The notes: a model not told the origin generated them from the letters alone. A DNA stretch of 64,000 nt from Auanema rhodensis (GCA_964057225.1 OZ059894.1:24458476-24522475), one strand, 5' to 3'. Numbered from the stretch's first letter, positions 51,337 through 64,000 are shown. Translations and numbers: made by a program.

Positions 51337-53272
51337 GTGATGTGCACTTGGTATGTAACTCGCTTCACGTGAAAGATAAAGAGATGCGGTTTTCAAAATT
51401 AGATTCCCCATGTCCATATTAGTCTAAAAACAAATTTTTATTGATATTGGTTCATGGTAACCATGACTTTGAAATTTACGTGAACTTCAATTTATGCTAA
51501 TTAAATGTACACGTGATGTGCACTTGGTATGTAACTCGCTTCACGTGAAAGATGAAGAGATGCGGTTTTCAAAATTAGATTCCCCATGTCCATATTAGTT
51601 TAATAACAAATTTTTATTGATATTGGTGCATGGTAACCATGACTTTGAAATTTACGTGAACTTTAATTTATGCTAATTAAATGTACACGTGATGTGCACT
51701 TGGTATGTAACTCGCTTCACGTGAAAGATAAAGAGATGCGGTTTTCAAAATTAGATTCCCCATGTCCATATTAGTCTAAAAACAAATTTTTATTGATATT
51801 GGTTCATGGTAACCATGACTTTGAAATTTACGTGAACTTCAATTTATGCTAATTAAATGTACACGTGATGTGCACTTGGTATGTAACTCGCTTCACGTGA
51901 AAGATGAAGAGATGCGGTTTTCAAAATTAGATTCCCTATGTCCATATTAGTCTAATAACAAATTTTTATTGATATTGGTGCATGGTAACCATGACTTTGA
52001 AATTTACGTGAACTTTAATTTATGCTAATTAAATGTACACGTGATGTGCACTTGGTATGTAACTCGCTTCACGTGAAAGATAAAGAGATGCGGTTTTCAA
52101 AATTAGATTCCCCATGTCCATATTAGTCTAAAAACAAATTTTTATTGATATTGGTTCATGGTAACCATGACTTTGAAATTTACGTGAACTTCAATTTATG
52201 CTAATTAAATGTACACGTGATGTGCACTTGGTATGTAACTCGCTTCACGTGAAAGATGAAGAGATGCGGTTTTCAAAATTAGATTCCCTATGTCCATATT
52301 AGTCTAATAACAAATTTTTATTGATATTGGTGCATGGTAACCATGACTTTGAAATTTACGTGAACTTTAATTTATGCTAATTAAATGTACACGTGATGTG
52401 CACTTGGTATGTAACTCGCTTCACGTGAAAGATAAAGAGATGCGGTTTTCAAAATTAGATTCCCCATGTCCATATTAGTCTAAAAACAAATTTTTATTGA
52501 TATTGGTTCATGGTAACCATGACTTTGAAATTTACGTGAACTTTAATTTATGCTAATTAAATGTACACGTGATGTGCACTTGGTATGTAACTCGCTTCAC
52601 GTGAAAGATAAAGAGATGCGGTTTTCAAAATTAGATTCCCCATGTCCATATTAGTCTAAAAACAAATTTTTATTGATATTGGTTCATGGTAACCATGACT
52701 TTGAAATTTACGTGAACTTCAATTTATGCTAATTAAATGTACACGTGATGTGCACTTGGTATGTAACTCGCTTCACGTGAAAGATGAAGAGATGCGGTTT
52801 TCAAAATTAGATTCCCTATGTCCATATTAGTCTAAAAACAAATTTTTATTGATATTGGTTCATGGTAACCATGACTTTGAAATTTACGTGAACTTCAATT
52901 TATGCTAATTAAATGTACACGTGATGTGCACTTGGTATGTAACTCGCTTCACGTGAAAGATGAAGAGATGCGGTTTTCAAAATTAGATTCCCTATGTCCA
53001 TATTAGTCTAAAAACAAATTTTTATTGATATTGGTTCATGGTAACCATGACTTTGAAATTTACGTGAACTTTAATTTATGCTAATTAAATGTACACGTGA
53101 TGGGCACTTGGTATGTAACTCGCTTCACGTGAAAGATAAAGAGATGCGGTTTTCAAAATTAGATTCCCCATGTCCATATTAGTCTAAAAACAAATTTTTA
53201 TTGATATTGGTGCATGGTAACCATGACTTTGAAATTTACGTGAACTTTAATTTATGCTAATTAAATGTACAC
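51337..53272. repeat. Further copy of the A42G-rich part, one monomer shorter
   Basis: From C88T+A92T (51513) through A92T (51865, 52217), A42G+C73T (52745, 52921) and the T7G monomer at 53097, this repeats 49049-50984. The distance changes from 14 to 13 monomers because the CACTTG monomer (50457) has no counterpart. 51513 also lacks the C73T of 49049. Confidence 0.82.
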
Positions 53273-54152
53273 GTGATGGGCACTTGGTATGTAACTCGCT
53301 TCACGTGAAAGATAAAGAGATGCGGTTTTCAAAATTAGATTCCCCATGTCCATATTAGTCTAAAAACAAATTTTTATTGATATTGGTGCATGGTAACCAT
53401 GACTTTGAAATTTACGTGAATTTTAATTTATGCTAATTAAATGTACACGTGATGTGCACTTGGTATGTAACTAGCTTCACGTGAAAGATAAAGAGATGCG
53501 GTTTTCAAAATTAGATTCCCCATGTCCATATTAGTCTAAAAACAAATTTTTATTGATATTGGTGCATGGTAACCATGACTTTGAAATTTACGTGAACTTC
53601 AATTTATGCTAATTAAATGTACACGTGATGTGCACTTGGTATGTAACTCGCTTCACGTGAAAGATAAAGAGATGCGGTTTTCAAAATTAGATTCCCCATG
53701 TCCATATTAGTCTAAAAACAAATTTTTTTTGATATTGGTGCATGGTAACCATGACTTTGAAATTTACGTGAACTTTAATTTATGCTAATTAAATGTACAC
53801 GTGATGTGCACTTGGTATGTAACTCGCTTCACGTGAAAGATGAAGAGATGCGGTTTTCAAAATTAGATTCCCTATGTCCATATTAGTCTAATAAGAAATT
53901 TTTATTGATATTGGTGCATGGTAACCATGACTTTGAAATTTACGTGAACTTCAATTTATGCTAATTAAATGTACACGTGATGTGCACTTGGTATGTAACT
54001 TGCTTCACGTGAAAGATAAAGAGATGCGGTTTTCAAAATTAGATTCCCCATGTCCATATTAGTCTAAAAACAAATTTTTATTGATATTGGTGCATGGTAA
54101 CCATGACTTTGAAATTTACGTGAATTTTAATTTATGCTAATTAAATGTACAC
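53273..54152. repeat. Contracted 8-monomer HOR, five monomers left
   Basis: Order: T7G+C149T, C25A+T152C, A104T, A42G+A92T+C95G, then a hybrid monomer (53977) with C25T at its 5' end and C149T at its 3' end. Monomers 4 and 8 of the usual unit are missing, and monomers 6 and 7 are fused into one. Loss of monomer 4 leaves the A104T monomer directly before the A42G monomer, which is not seen in the other copies. Confidence 0.87.
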
Positions 54153-55560
54153 GTGATGGGCACTTGGTATGTAACTCGCTTCACGTGAAAGATAAAGAGA
54201 TGCGGTTTTCAAAATTAGATTCCCCATGTCCATATTAGTCTAAAAACAAATTTTTATTGATATTGGTGCATGGTAACCATGACTTTGAAATTTACGTGAA
54301 TTTTAATTTATGCTAATTAAATGTACACGTGATGTGCACTTGGTATGTAACTAGCTTCACGTGAAAGATAAAGAGATGCGGTTTTCAAAATTAGATTCCC
54401 CATGTCCATATTAGTCTAAAAACAAATTTTTATTGATATTGGTGCATGGTAACCATGACTTTGAAATTTACGTGAACTTCAATTTATGCTAATTAAATGT
54501 ACACGTGATGTGCACTTGGTATGTAACTCGCTTCACGTGAAAGATAAAGAGATGCGGTTTTCAAAATTAGATTCCCCATGTCCATATTAGTCTAAAAACA
54601 AATTTTTTTTGATATTGGTGCATGGTAACCATGACTTTGAAATTTACGTGAACTTTAATTTATGCTAATTAAATGTACACGTGATGTGCACTTGGTATGT
54701 AACTCGCTTCACGTGAAAGATAAAGAGATGCGGTTTTCAAAATTAGATTCCCCATGTCCATATTAGTCTAAAAACAAATTTTTATTGATATTGGTTCATG
54801 GTAACCATGACTTTGAAATTTACGTGAACTTCAATTTATGCTAATTAAATGTACACGTGATGTGCACTTGGTATGTAACTCGCTTCACGTGAAAGATGAA
54901 GAGATGCGGTTTTCAAAATTAGATTCCCTATGTCCATATTAGTCTAATAAGAAATTTTTATTGATATTGGTGCATGGTAACCATGACTTTGAAATTTACG
55001 TGAACTTCAATTTATGCTAATTAAATGTACACGTGATGTGCACTTGGTATGTAACTTGCTTCACGTGAAAGATAAAGAGATGCGGTTTTCAAAATTAGAT
55101 TCCCCATGTCCATATTAGTCTAAAAACAAATTTTTATTGATATTGGTTCATGGTAACCATGACTTTGAAATTTACGTGAACTTTAATTTATGCTAATTAA
55201 ATGTACACGTGATGTGCACTTGGTATGTAACTCGCTTCACGTGAAAGATAAAGAGATGCGGTTTTCAAAATTAGATTCCCCATGTCCATATTAGTCTAAA
55301 AACAAATTTTTATTGATATTGGTGCATGGTAACCATGACTTTGAAATTTACGTGAATTTTAATTTATGCTAATTAAATGTACACGTGATGTGCACTTGGT
55401 ATGTAACTAGCTTCACGTGAAAGATAAAGAGATGCGGTTTTCAAAATTAGATTCCCTATGTCCATATTAGTCTAAAAACAAATTTTTATTGATATTGGTT
55501 CATGGTAACCATGACTTTGAAATTTACGTGAACTTTAATTTATGCTAATTAAATGTACAC
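54153..55560. repeat. 8-monomer HOR (1408 bp), copy d
   Basis: Full set of eight states, as in copies a to c. It starts the third long copy of the larger block (54153-58904). Confidence 0.92.
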
Positions 55561-58500
55561 GTGATGGGCACTTGGTATGTAACTCGCTTCACGTGAAAGA
55601 TAAAGAGATGCGGTTTTCAAAATTAGATTCCCCATGTCCATATTAGTCTAAAAACAAATTTTTATTGATATTGGTGCATGGTAACCATGACTTTGAAATT
55701 TACGTGAATTTTAATTTATGCTAATTAAATGTACACGTGATGTGCACTTGGTATGTAACTAGCTTCACGTGAAAGATAAAGAGATGCGGTTTTCAAAATT
55801 AGATTCCCCATGTCCATATTAGTCTAAAAACAAATTTTTATTGATATTGGTGCATGGTAACCATGATTTTGAAATTTACGTGAACTTCAATTTATGCTAA
55901 TTAAATGTACACGTGATGTGCACTTGGTATGTAACTCGCTTCACGTGAAAGATAAAGAGATGCGGTTTTCAAAATTAGATTCCCCATGTCCATATTAGTC
56001 TAAAAACAAATTTTTTTTGATATTGGTGCATGGTAACCATGACTTTGAAATTTACGTGAACTTTAATTTATGCTAATTAAATGTACACGTGATGTGCACT
56101 TGGTATGTAACTCGCTTCACGTGAAAGATAAAGAGATGCGGTTTTCAAAATTAGATTCCCCATGTCCATATTAGTCTAAAAACAAATTTTTATTGATATT
56201 GGTTCATGGTAACCATGACTTTGAAATTTACGTGAACTTCAATTTATGCTAATTAAATGTACACGTGATGTGCACTTGGTATGTAACTCGCTTCACGTGA
56301 AAGATGAAGAGATGCGGTTTTCAAAATTAGATTCCCTATGTCCATATTAGTCTAATAAGAAATTTTTATTGATATTGGTGCATGGTAACCATGACTTTGA
56401 AATTTACGTGAACTTCAATTTATGCTAATTAAATGTACACGTGATGTGCACTTGGTATGTAACTCGCTTCACGTGAAAGATAAAGAGATGCGGTTTTCAA
56501 AATTAGATTCCCCATGTCCATATTAGTCTAAAAACAAATTTTTATTGATATTGGTTCATGGTAACCATGACTTTGAAATTTACGTGAACTTTAATTTATG
56601 CTAATTAAATGTACACGTGATGTGCACTTGGTATGTAACTCGCTTCACGTGAAAGATAAAGAGATGCGGTTTTCAAAATTAGATTCCCCATGTTCATATT
56701 AGTCTAAAAACAAATTTTTATTGATATTGGTGCATGGTAACCATGACTTTGAAATTTACGTGAACTTTAATTTATGCTAATTAAATGTACACGTGATGTG
56801 CACTTGGTATGTAACTCGCTTCACGTGAAAGATAAAGAGATGCGGTTTTCAAAATTAGATTCCCCATGTCCATATTAGTCTAAAAACAAATTTTTATTGA
56901 TATTGGTTCATGGTAACCATGACTTTGAAATTTACGTGAACTTTAATTTATGCTAATTAAATGTACACGTGATGTGCACTTGGTATGTAACTGGCTTCAC
57001 GTGAAAGATAAAGAGATGCGGTTTTCAAAATTAGATTCCCCATGTCCATATTAGTCTAAAAACAAATTTTTATTGATATTGGTTCATGGTAACCATGACT
57101 TTGAAATTTACGTGAACTTTAATTTATGCTAATTAAATGTACACGTGATGTGCACTTGGTATGTAACTCGCTTCACGTGAAAGATAAAGAGATGCGGTTT
57201 TCAAAATTAGATTCCCCATGTCCATATTAGTCTAAAAACAAATTTTTATTGATATTGGTTCATGGTAACCATGACTTTGAAATTTACGTGAACTTCAATT
57301 TATGCTAATTAAATGTACACGTGATGTGCACTTGGTATGTAACTCGCTTCACGTGAAAGATGAAGAGATGCGGTTTTCAAAATTAGATTCCCTATGTCCA
57401 TATTAGTTTAATAACAAATTTTTATTGATATTGGTGCATGGTAACCATGACTTTGAAATTTACGTGAACTTTAATTTATGCTAATTAAATGTACACGTGA
57501 TGTGCACTTGGTATGTAACTCGCTTCACGTGAAAGATAAAGAGATGCGGTTTTCAAAATTAGATTCCCCATGTCCATATTAGTCTAAAAACAAATTTTTA
57601 TTGATATTGGTTCATGGTAACCATGACTTTGAAATTTACGTGAACTTCAATTTATGCTAATTAAATGTACACGTGATGTGCACTTGGTATGTAACTCGCT
57701 TCACGTGAAAGATGAAGAGATGCGGTTTTCAAAATTAGATTCCCTATGTCCATATTAGTCTAATAACAAATTTTTATTGATATTGGTGCATGGTAACCAT
57801 GACTTTGAAATTTACGTGAACTTTAATTTATGCTAATTAAATGTACACGTGATGTGCACTTGGTATGTAACTCGCTTCACGTGAAAGATAAAGAGATGCG
57901 GTTTTCAAAATTAGATTCCCCATGTCCATATTAGTCTAAAAACAAATTTTTATTGATATTGGTTCATGGTAACCATGACTTTGAAATTTACGTGAACTTC
58001 AATTTATGCTAATTAAATGTACACGTGATGTGCACTTGGTATGTAACTCGCTTCACGTGAAAGATGAAGAGATGCGGTTTTCAAAATTAGATTCCCTATG
58101 TCCATATTAGTCTAATAACAAATTTTTATTGATATTGGTGCATGGTAACCATGACTTTGAAATTTACGTGAACTTTAATTTATGCTAATTAAATGTACAC
58201 GTGATGTGCACTTGGTATGTAACTCGCTTCACGTGAAAGATAAAGAGATGCGGTTTTCAAAATTAGATTCCCCATGTCCATATTAGTCTAAAAACAAATT
58301 TTTATTGATATTGGTTCATGGTAACCATGACTTTGAAATTTACGTGAACTTTAATTTATGCTAATTAAATGTACACGTGATGTGCACTTGGTATGTAACT
58401 CGCTTCACGTGAAAGATAAAGAGATGCGGTTTTCAAAATTAGATTCCCCATGTCCATATTAGTCTAAAAACAAATTTTTATTGATATTGGTTCATGGTAA

Positions 58501-58904
58501 CCATGACTTTGAAATTTACGTGAACTTCAATTTATGCTAATTAAATGTACACGTGATGTGCACTTGGTATGTAACTCGCTTCACGTGAAAGATGAAGAGA
58601 TGCGGTTTTCAAAATTAGATTCCCTATGTCCATATTAGTCTAAAAACAAATTTTTATTGATATTGGTTCATGGTAACCATGACTTTGAAATTTACGTGAA
58701 CTTCAATTTATGCTAATTAAATGTACACGTGATGTGCACTTGGTATGTAACTCGCTTCACGTGAAAGATGAAGAGATGCGGTTTTCAAAATTAGATTCCC
58801 TATGTCCATATTAGTCTAAAAACAAATTTTTATTGATATTGGTTCATGGTAACCATGACTTTGAAATTTACGTGAACTTTAATTTATGCTAATTAAATGT
58901 ACAC
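55561..58904. repeat. Third copy of the large block, with a three-monomer insertion
   Basis: 55561-56616 follows 47817-48872 (distance 44 monomers). Three extra monomers then appear at 56617-57144, and 57145-58904 follows the 48873 series at a distance of 47 monomers: C88T+A92T at 57321, A92T at 57673 and 58025, A42G+C73T at 58553 and 58729. As at 51337-53272, the CACTTG monomer is missing. 55737 carries C131T. Confidence 0.83.
56617..57144. repeat. Three-monomer patch matching 16489-17016
   Basis: Order: C78T (ATGTTCAT) with G116; G116T; C25G (AACTGGC) with G116T. C25G occurs only here (56969) and at 16841, and the three-monomer order is the same as at 16489-17016, about 40 kb away. The neighbouring copies of the block (48873 and 42889 series) lack these monomers. 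Confidence 0.82.
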
Positions 58905-61900
58905 GTGATGTGCACTTGGTATGTAACTCGCTTCACGTGAAAGATAAAGAGATGCGGTTTTCAAAATTAGATTCCCCATGTCCATATTAGTCTAGAAACA
59001 AATTTTTATTGATCTTGGTGCATGGTAACCATGACTTTGAAATTTACGTGAACTTTAATTTATGCTAATTAAATGTACACGTGATGTGCCCTTGGTATGT
59101 AACTCGCTTCACGTGAAAGATAAAGAGATGCGGTTTTCAAAATTAGATTCCCCATGTCCATATTAGTCTAAAAACAAATTTTTATTGATATTGGTGCATG
59201 GTAACCATGACTTTGAAATTTACGTGAACTTTAATTTATGCTAATTAAATGTACACGTGATGTGCACTTGGTATGTAACTCGCTTCACGTGAAAGATAAA
59301 GAGATGCGGTTTTCAAAATTAAATTTCCCATGTCCATATCAGTCTAAAAACAAATTTTTATTGATATTGGTGCATGGTAACCATGACTTTGGAATTTACG
59401 TGAACTTTAATTTATGCTAATTAAATGTACACGTGATGTGCACTTGGTATGTAACTCGCTTCACGTGAAAGATAAAGAGATGCGGTTTTCAAAATTAGAT
59501 TCCCCATGTCCATATTAGTCTAAAAACAAATTTTTATTGATATTGGTTCATGGTAACCATGACTTTGAAATTTACGTGAACTTTAATTTATGCTAATTAA
59601 ATGTACACGTGATGTGCACTTGGTATGTAACTCGCTTCACGTGAAAGATAAAGAGATGCGGTTTTCAAAATTAGATTCCCCATGTCCATATTAGTCTAAA
59701 AACAAATTTTTATTGATATTGGTTCATGGTAACCATGACTTTGAAATTTACGTGAACTTTAATTTATGCTAATTAAATGTACACGTGATGTGCACTTGGT
59801 ATGTAACTCGCTTCACGTGAAAGATAAAGAGATGCGGTTTTCAAAATTAGATTCCCCATGTCCATATTAGTCTAAAAACAAATTTTTATTGATATTGGTG
59901 CATGGTAACCATGACTTTGAAATTTACGTGAACTTTAATTTATGCTAATTAAATGTACACGTGATGTGCACTTGGTATGTAACTCGCTTCACGTGAAAGA
60001 TAAAGAGATGCGGTTTTCAAAATTAGATTCCCCATGTCCATATTAGTCTAAAAACAAATTTTTATTGATATTGGTTCATGGTAACCATGACTTTGAAATT
60101 TACGTGAACTTCAATTTATGCTAATTAAATGTACACGTGATGTGCACTTGGTATGTAACTCGCTTCACGTGAAAGATGAAGAGATGCGGTTTTCAAAATT
60201 AGATTCCCTATGTCCATATTAGTCTAAAAACAAATTTTTATTGATATTGGTGCATGGTAACCATGACTTTGAAATTTACGTGAACTTTAATTTATGCTAA
60301 TTAAATGTACACGTAATGTGCACTTGGTATGTAACTCGCTTCACGTGAAAGATAAAGAGATGCGGTTTTCAAAATTAGATTCCCCATGTCCATATTAGTC
60401 TAAAAACAAATTTTTATTGATATTGGTTCATGGTAACCATGATTTTGAAATTTACGTGAACTTTAATTTATGCTAATTAAATGTACACGTGATGTGCACT
60501 TGGTATGTAACTCGCTTCACGTGAAAGATAAAGAGATGCGGTTTTCAAAATTAGATTCCCCATGTCCATATTAGTCTAAAAACAAATTTTTATTGATATT
60601 GGTGCATGGTAACCATGACTTTGAAATTTACGTGAACTTTAATTTATGCTAATTAAATGTACACGTGATGGGCACTTGGTATGTAACTCGCTTCACGTGA
60701 AAGATAAAGAGATGCGGTTTTCAAAATTAGATTCCCTATGTCCATATTAGTCTAAAAACAAATTTTTATTGATATTGGTTCATGGTAACCATGACTTTGA
60801 AATTTACGTGAACTTTAATTTATGCTAATTAAATGTACACGTGATGTGCACTTGGTATGTAACTCGCTTCACGTGAAAGATAAAGAGATGCGGTTTTCAA
60901 AATTAGATTCCCCATGTCCATATTAGTCTAAAAACAAATTTTTATTGATATTGGTGCATGGTAACCATGACTTTGAAATTTACGTGAACTTTAATTTATG
61001 CTAATTAAATGTACACGTGATGTGCACTTGGTATGTAACTCGCTTCACGTGAAAGATAAAGAGATGCGGTTTTCAAAATTAGATTCCCCATGTCCATATT
61101 AGTCTAAAAACAAATTTTTATTGATATTGGTGCATGGTAACCATGACTTTGAAATTTACGTGAACTTTAATTTATGCTAATTAAATGTACACGTGATGTG
61201 CACTTGGTATGTAACTCGCTTCACGTGAAAGATAAAGAGATGCGGTTTTCAAAATTAAATTTCCCATGTCCATATTAGTCTAAAAACAAATTTTTATTGA
61301 TATTGGTGCATGGTAACCATGACTTTGAAATTTACGTGAACTTTAATTTATGCTAATTAAATGTACACGTGATGTGCACTTGGTATGTATCTCGCTTCAC
61401 GTGAAAGATAAAGAGATGCGGTTTTCAAAATTAGATTCCCCATGTCCATATTAGTCTAAAAACAAATTTTTATTGATATTGGTTCATGGTAACCATGACT
61501 TTGAAATTTACGTGAACTTTAATTTATGCTAATTAAATGTACACGTGATGTGCACTTGGTATGTAACTCGCTTCACGTGAAAGATAAAGAGATGCGGTTT
61601 TCAAAATTAGATTCCCCATGTCCATATTAGTCTAAAAACAAATTTTTATTGATATTGGTTCATGGTAACCATGACTTTGAAATTTACGTGAACTTTAATT
61701 TATGCTAATTAAATGTACACGTGATGTGCACTTGGTATGTAACTCGCTTCACGTGAAAGATAAAGAGATGCGGTTTTCAAAATTAGATTCCCCATGTCCA
61801 TATTAGTCTAAAAACAAATTTTTATTGATATTGGTGCATGGTAACCATGACTTTGAAATTTACGTGAACTTTAATTTATGCTAATTAAATGTACACGTGA

Positions 61901-64000
61901 TGTGCACTTGGTATGTAACTCGCTTCACGTGAAAGATAAAGAGATGCGGTTTTCAAAATTAGATTCCCCATGTCCATATTAGTCTAAAAACAAATTTTTA
62001 TTGATATTGGTTCATGGTAACCATGACTTTGAAATTTACGTGAACTTTAATTTATGCTAATTAAATGTACACGTGATGTGCACTTGGTATGTAACTCGCT
62101 TCACGTGAAAGATAAAGAGATGCGGTTTTCAAAATTAGATTCCCCATGTCCATATTAGTCTAAAAACAAATTTTTATTGATATTGGTGCATGGTAACCAT
62201 GACTTTGAAATTTACGTGAACTTTAATTTATGCTAATTAAATGTACACGTGATGTGCACTTGGTATGTAACTCGCTTCACGTGAAAGATAAAGAGATGCG
62301 GTTTTCAAAATTAGATTCCCCATGTCCATATTAGTCTAAAAACAAATTTTTATTGATATTGGTTCATGGTAACCATGACTTTGAAATTTACGTGAACTTC
62401 AATTTATGCTAATTAAATGTACACGTGATGTGCACTTGGTATGTAACTCGCTTCACGTGAAAGATAAAGAGATGCGGTTTTCAAAATTAGATTCCCCATG
62501 TCCATATTAGTCTAAAAACAAATTTTTATTGATATTGGTTCATGGTAACCATGATTTTGAAATTTACGTGAACTTTAATTTATGCTAATTAAATGTACAC
62601 GTGATGTGCACTTGATATGTAACTCGCTTCACGTGAAAGATAAAAAGATGCGGTTTTCAAAATTAGATTCCCCATGTCCATATTAGTCTAAAAACAAATT
62701 TTTATTGATATTGGTGCATGGTAACCATGACTTTGAAATTTACGTGAACTTTAATTTATGCTAATTAAATGTACACGTGATGTGCACTTGGTATGTAACT
62801 CGCTTCACGTGAAAGATAAAGAGATGCGGTTTTCAAAATTAGATTCCCCATGTCCATATTAGTCTAAAAACAAATTTTTATTGATATTGGTGCATGGTAA
62901 CCATGACTTTGAAATTTACGTGAACTTTAATTTATGCTAATTAAATGTACACGTGATGTGCACTTGGTATGTAACTCGCTTCACGTGAAAGATAAAGAGA
63001 TGCGGTTTTCAAAATTAGATTCCCCATGTCCATATTAGTCTAAAAACAAATTTTTATTGATATTGGTGCATGGTAACCATGACTTTGAAATTTACGTGAA
63101 CTTTAATTTATGCTAATTAAATGTACACGTGATGTGCACTTGGTATGTAACTCGCTTCACGTGAAAGATAAAGAGATGCGGTTTTCAAAATTAAATTTCC
63201 CATGTCCATATTAGTCTAAAAACAAATTTTTATTGATATTGGTGCATGGTAACCATGACTTTGAAATTTACGTGAACTTTAATTTATGCTAATTAAATGT
63301 ACACGTGATGTGCACTTGGTATGTAACTCGCTTCACGTGAAAGATAAAGAGATGCGGTTTTCAAAATTAGATTCCCCATGTCCATATTAGTCTAAAAACA
63401 AATTTTTATTGATATTGGTTCATGGTAACCATGACTTTGAAATTTACGTGAACTTTAATTTATGCTAATTAAATGTACACGTGATGTGCACTTGGTATGT
63501 AACTCGCTTCACGTGAAAGATAAAGAGATGCGGTTTTCAAAATTAGATTCCCCATGTCCATATTAGTCTAAAAACAAATTTTTATTGATATTGGTGCATG
63601 GTAACCATGACTTTGAAATTTACGTGAACTTTAATTTATGCTAATTAAATGTACACGTGATGTGCACTTGGTATGTAACTCGCTTCACGTGAAAGATAAA
63701 GAGATGCGGTTTTCAAAATTAGATTCCCCATGTCCATATTAGTCTAAAAACAAATTTTTATTGATATTGGTTCATGGTAACCATGACTTTGAAATTTACG
63801 TGAACTTCAATTTATGCTAATTAAATGTACACGTGATGTGCACTTGGTATGTAACTCGCTTCACGTGAAAGATGAAGAGATGCGGTTTTCAAAATTAGAT
63901 TCCCTATGTCCATATTAGTCTCAAAACAAATTTTTATTGATATTGGTTCATGGTAACCATGACTTTGAAATTTACGTGAACTTTAATTTATGCTAATTAA
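58905..64000. repeat. Low-order monomers of the same types as the first 11 kb
   Basis: Contains A10C (59081) followed by the T84C type (59257), A42G+C73T (60137) followed by a GTAATG monomer with C131T (60313, as 8449), the G66A+C70T and A22T pair (61193, 61369, as 4753/4929), and finally A42G+C73T+A90C (63833, as 9857 and 10885). 60665 is a hybrid with T7G at its 5' end and C73T+G116T at its 3' end. 62601 has TTGATATG and G45A. The last monomer is cut 8 bp short by the window end. Confidence 0.8.

Larger units (their letters stand above)
1..64000. repeat. 176-bp satellite DNA array, about 364 monomers, head to tail
   Basis: The sequence repeats every 176 bp from the first to the last base, always in the same orientation. 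The monomer opening GTGATGTGCA occurs at 1, 177, 353 and so on. After two 28-bp losses (10119/10120 and 11147/11148) every later monomer start fits 1+176(n-1)-56, through to monomer 364 at 63833, which the window end cuts 8 bp short. So no other net length change exists in 64 kb. The monomer is A+T rich (about 68%), with few differences between copies, many of them shared within higher-order repeats. Satellites of this length and order are typical of eukaryotic centromeres and heterochromatin. Placement at a centromere is inferred, not shown. No gene, transposon or unique spacer was seen anywhere. Neither array boundary is present. Confidence 0.99.

Noticed and set aside
1-64000. CRISPR array
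   Set aside because: The whole 176-bp unit repeats without short direct repeats alternating with unique spacers.
1-64000. CENP-B box or human alpha-satellite identity
   Set aside because: I see no match to the CENP-B box core (TTCG...CGGG), and the monomer is 176 bp with a sequence I do not recognise as alpha satellite.
1-64000. Known plant satellites of similar length (for example the Arabidopsis 180-bp repeat)
   Set aside because: From memory the sequences do not resemble each other; no database search was possible, so the family is left unnamed.
1-64000. Telomeric repeat, rDNA, tRNA or virus-derived sequence within the array
   Set aside because: Nothing other than the 176-bp monomer was seen on either strand.

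Overview
The whole window is one uninterrupted head-to-tail array of a single A+T-rich satellite monomer of 176 bp (my reference monomer has 57 G+C of 176, about 32%). No gene, transposon, RNA gene or unique sequence interrupts it, and neither array edge is inside the window, so the array exceeds 64 kb. Phase bookkeeping gives 364 monomers. 362 fit the 176-bp register, the last being cut 8 bp short by the window end. The other two are 148 bp and carry the same 28-bp internal deletion. This is the usual form of a eukaryotic centromeric or other heterochromatic satellite. I do not recognise the family and cannot name the organism. A monomer of about one nucleosome repeat fits a plant or animal centromere, but centromere identity is inference.

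Numbering in this report: monomer position 1 is the first base of the window (GTGATGTGCA...). Variants are written as reference base, monomer position, variant base. All monomers have the same orientation. Adjacent monomers differ at only a few positions, and those variants recur in ordered sets that reveal higher-order repeats (HORs).

Layout: 1-3344, mixed monomers with an A10C / plain / T84C triad seen three times. 3345-4400, a six-monomer set repeated in the same order at 28809-29864. 4401-9152, loosely ordered monomers with a G66A+C70T then A22T pair. 9153-11208, a six-monomer unit of 1028 bp duplicated in tandem, each copy ending in a 148-bp deleted monomer. 11209-15784, low-order monomers with a local run of C25A monomers. 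15785-19480, an imperfect 9/10-monomer HOR. 19481-29160, an 11-monomer unit present three times and a 22-monomer (3872 bp) tandem duplication. 29337-40072, six copies of an HOR drifting between 8 and 13 monomers. 40073-58904, a nested HOR region with an 8-monomer unit, a 28-monomer block copied 5984 bp downstream and a third partial copy. 58905-64000, a return to monomer types of the first 11 kb.

The picture is concerted evolution by in-register unequal exchange. Younger, multi-level HORs lie at about 19-59 kb, flanked by less ordered monomers of a shared older type. Several monomers are visibly chimeric and mark individual exchange events. Within the monomer the most notable structure is three same-strand ACGTGA motifs spaced 33 and 32 bp apart (about three helical turns), two of them inside CACGTG palindromes, plus two further dyads and a block of A-tracts. 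Variant calls were made by eye. Percent identities were not computed.
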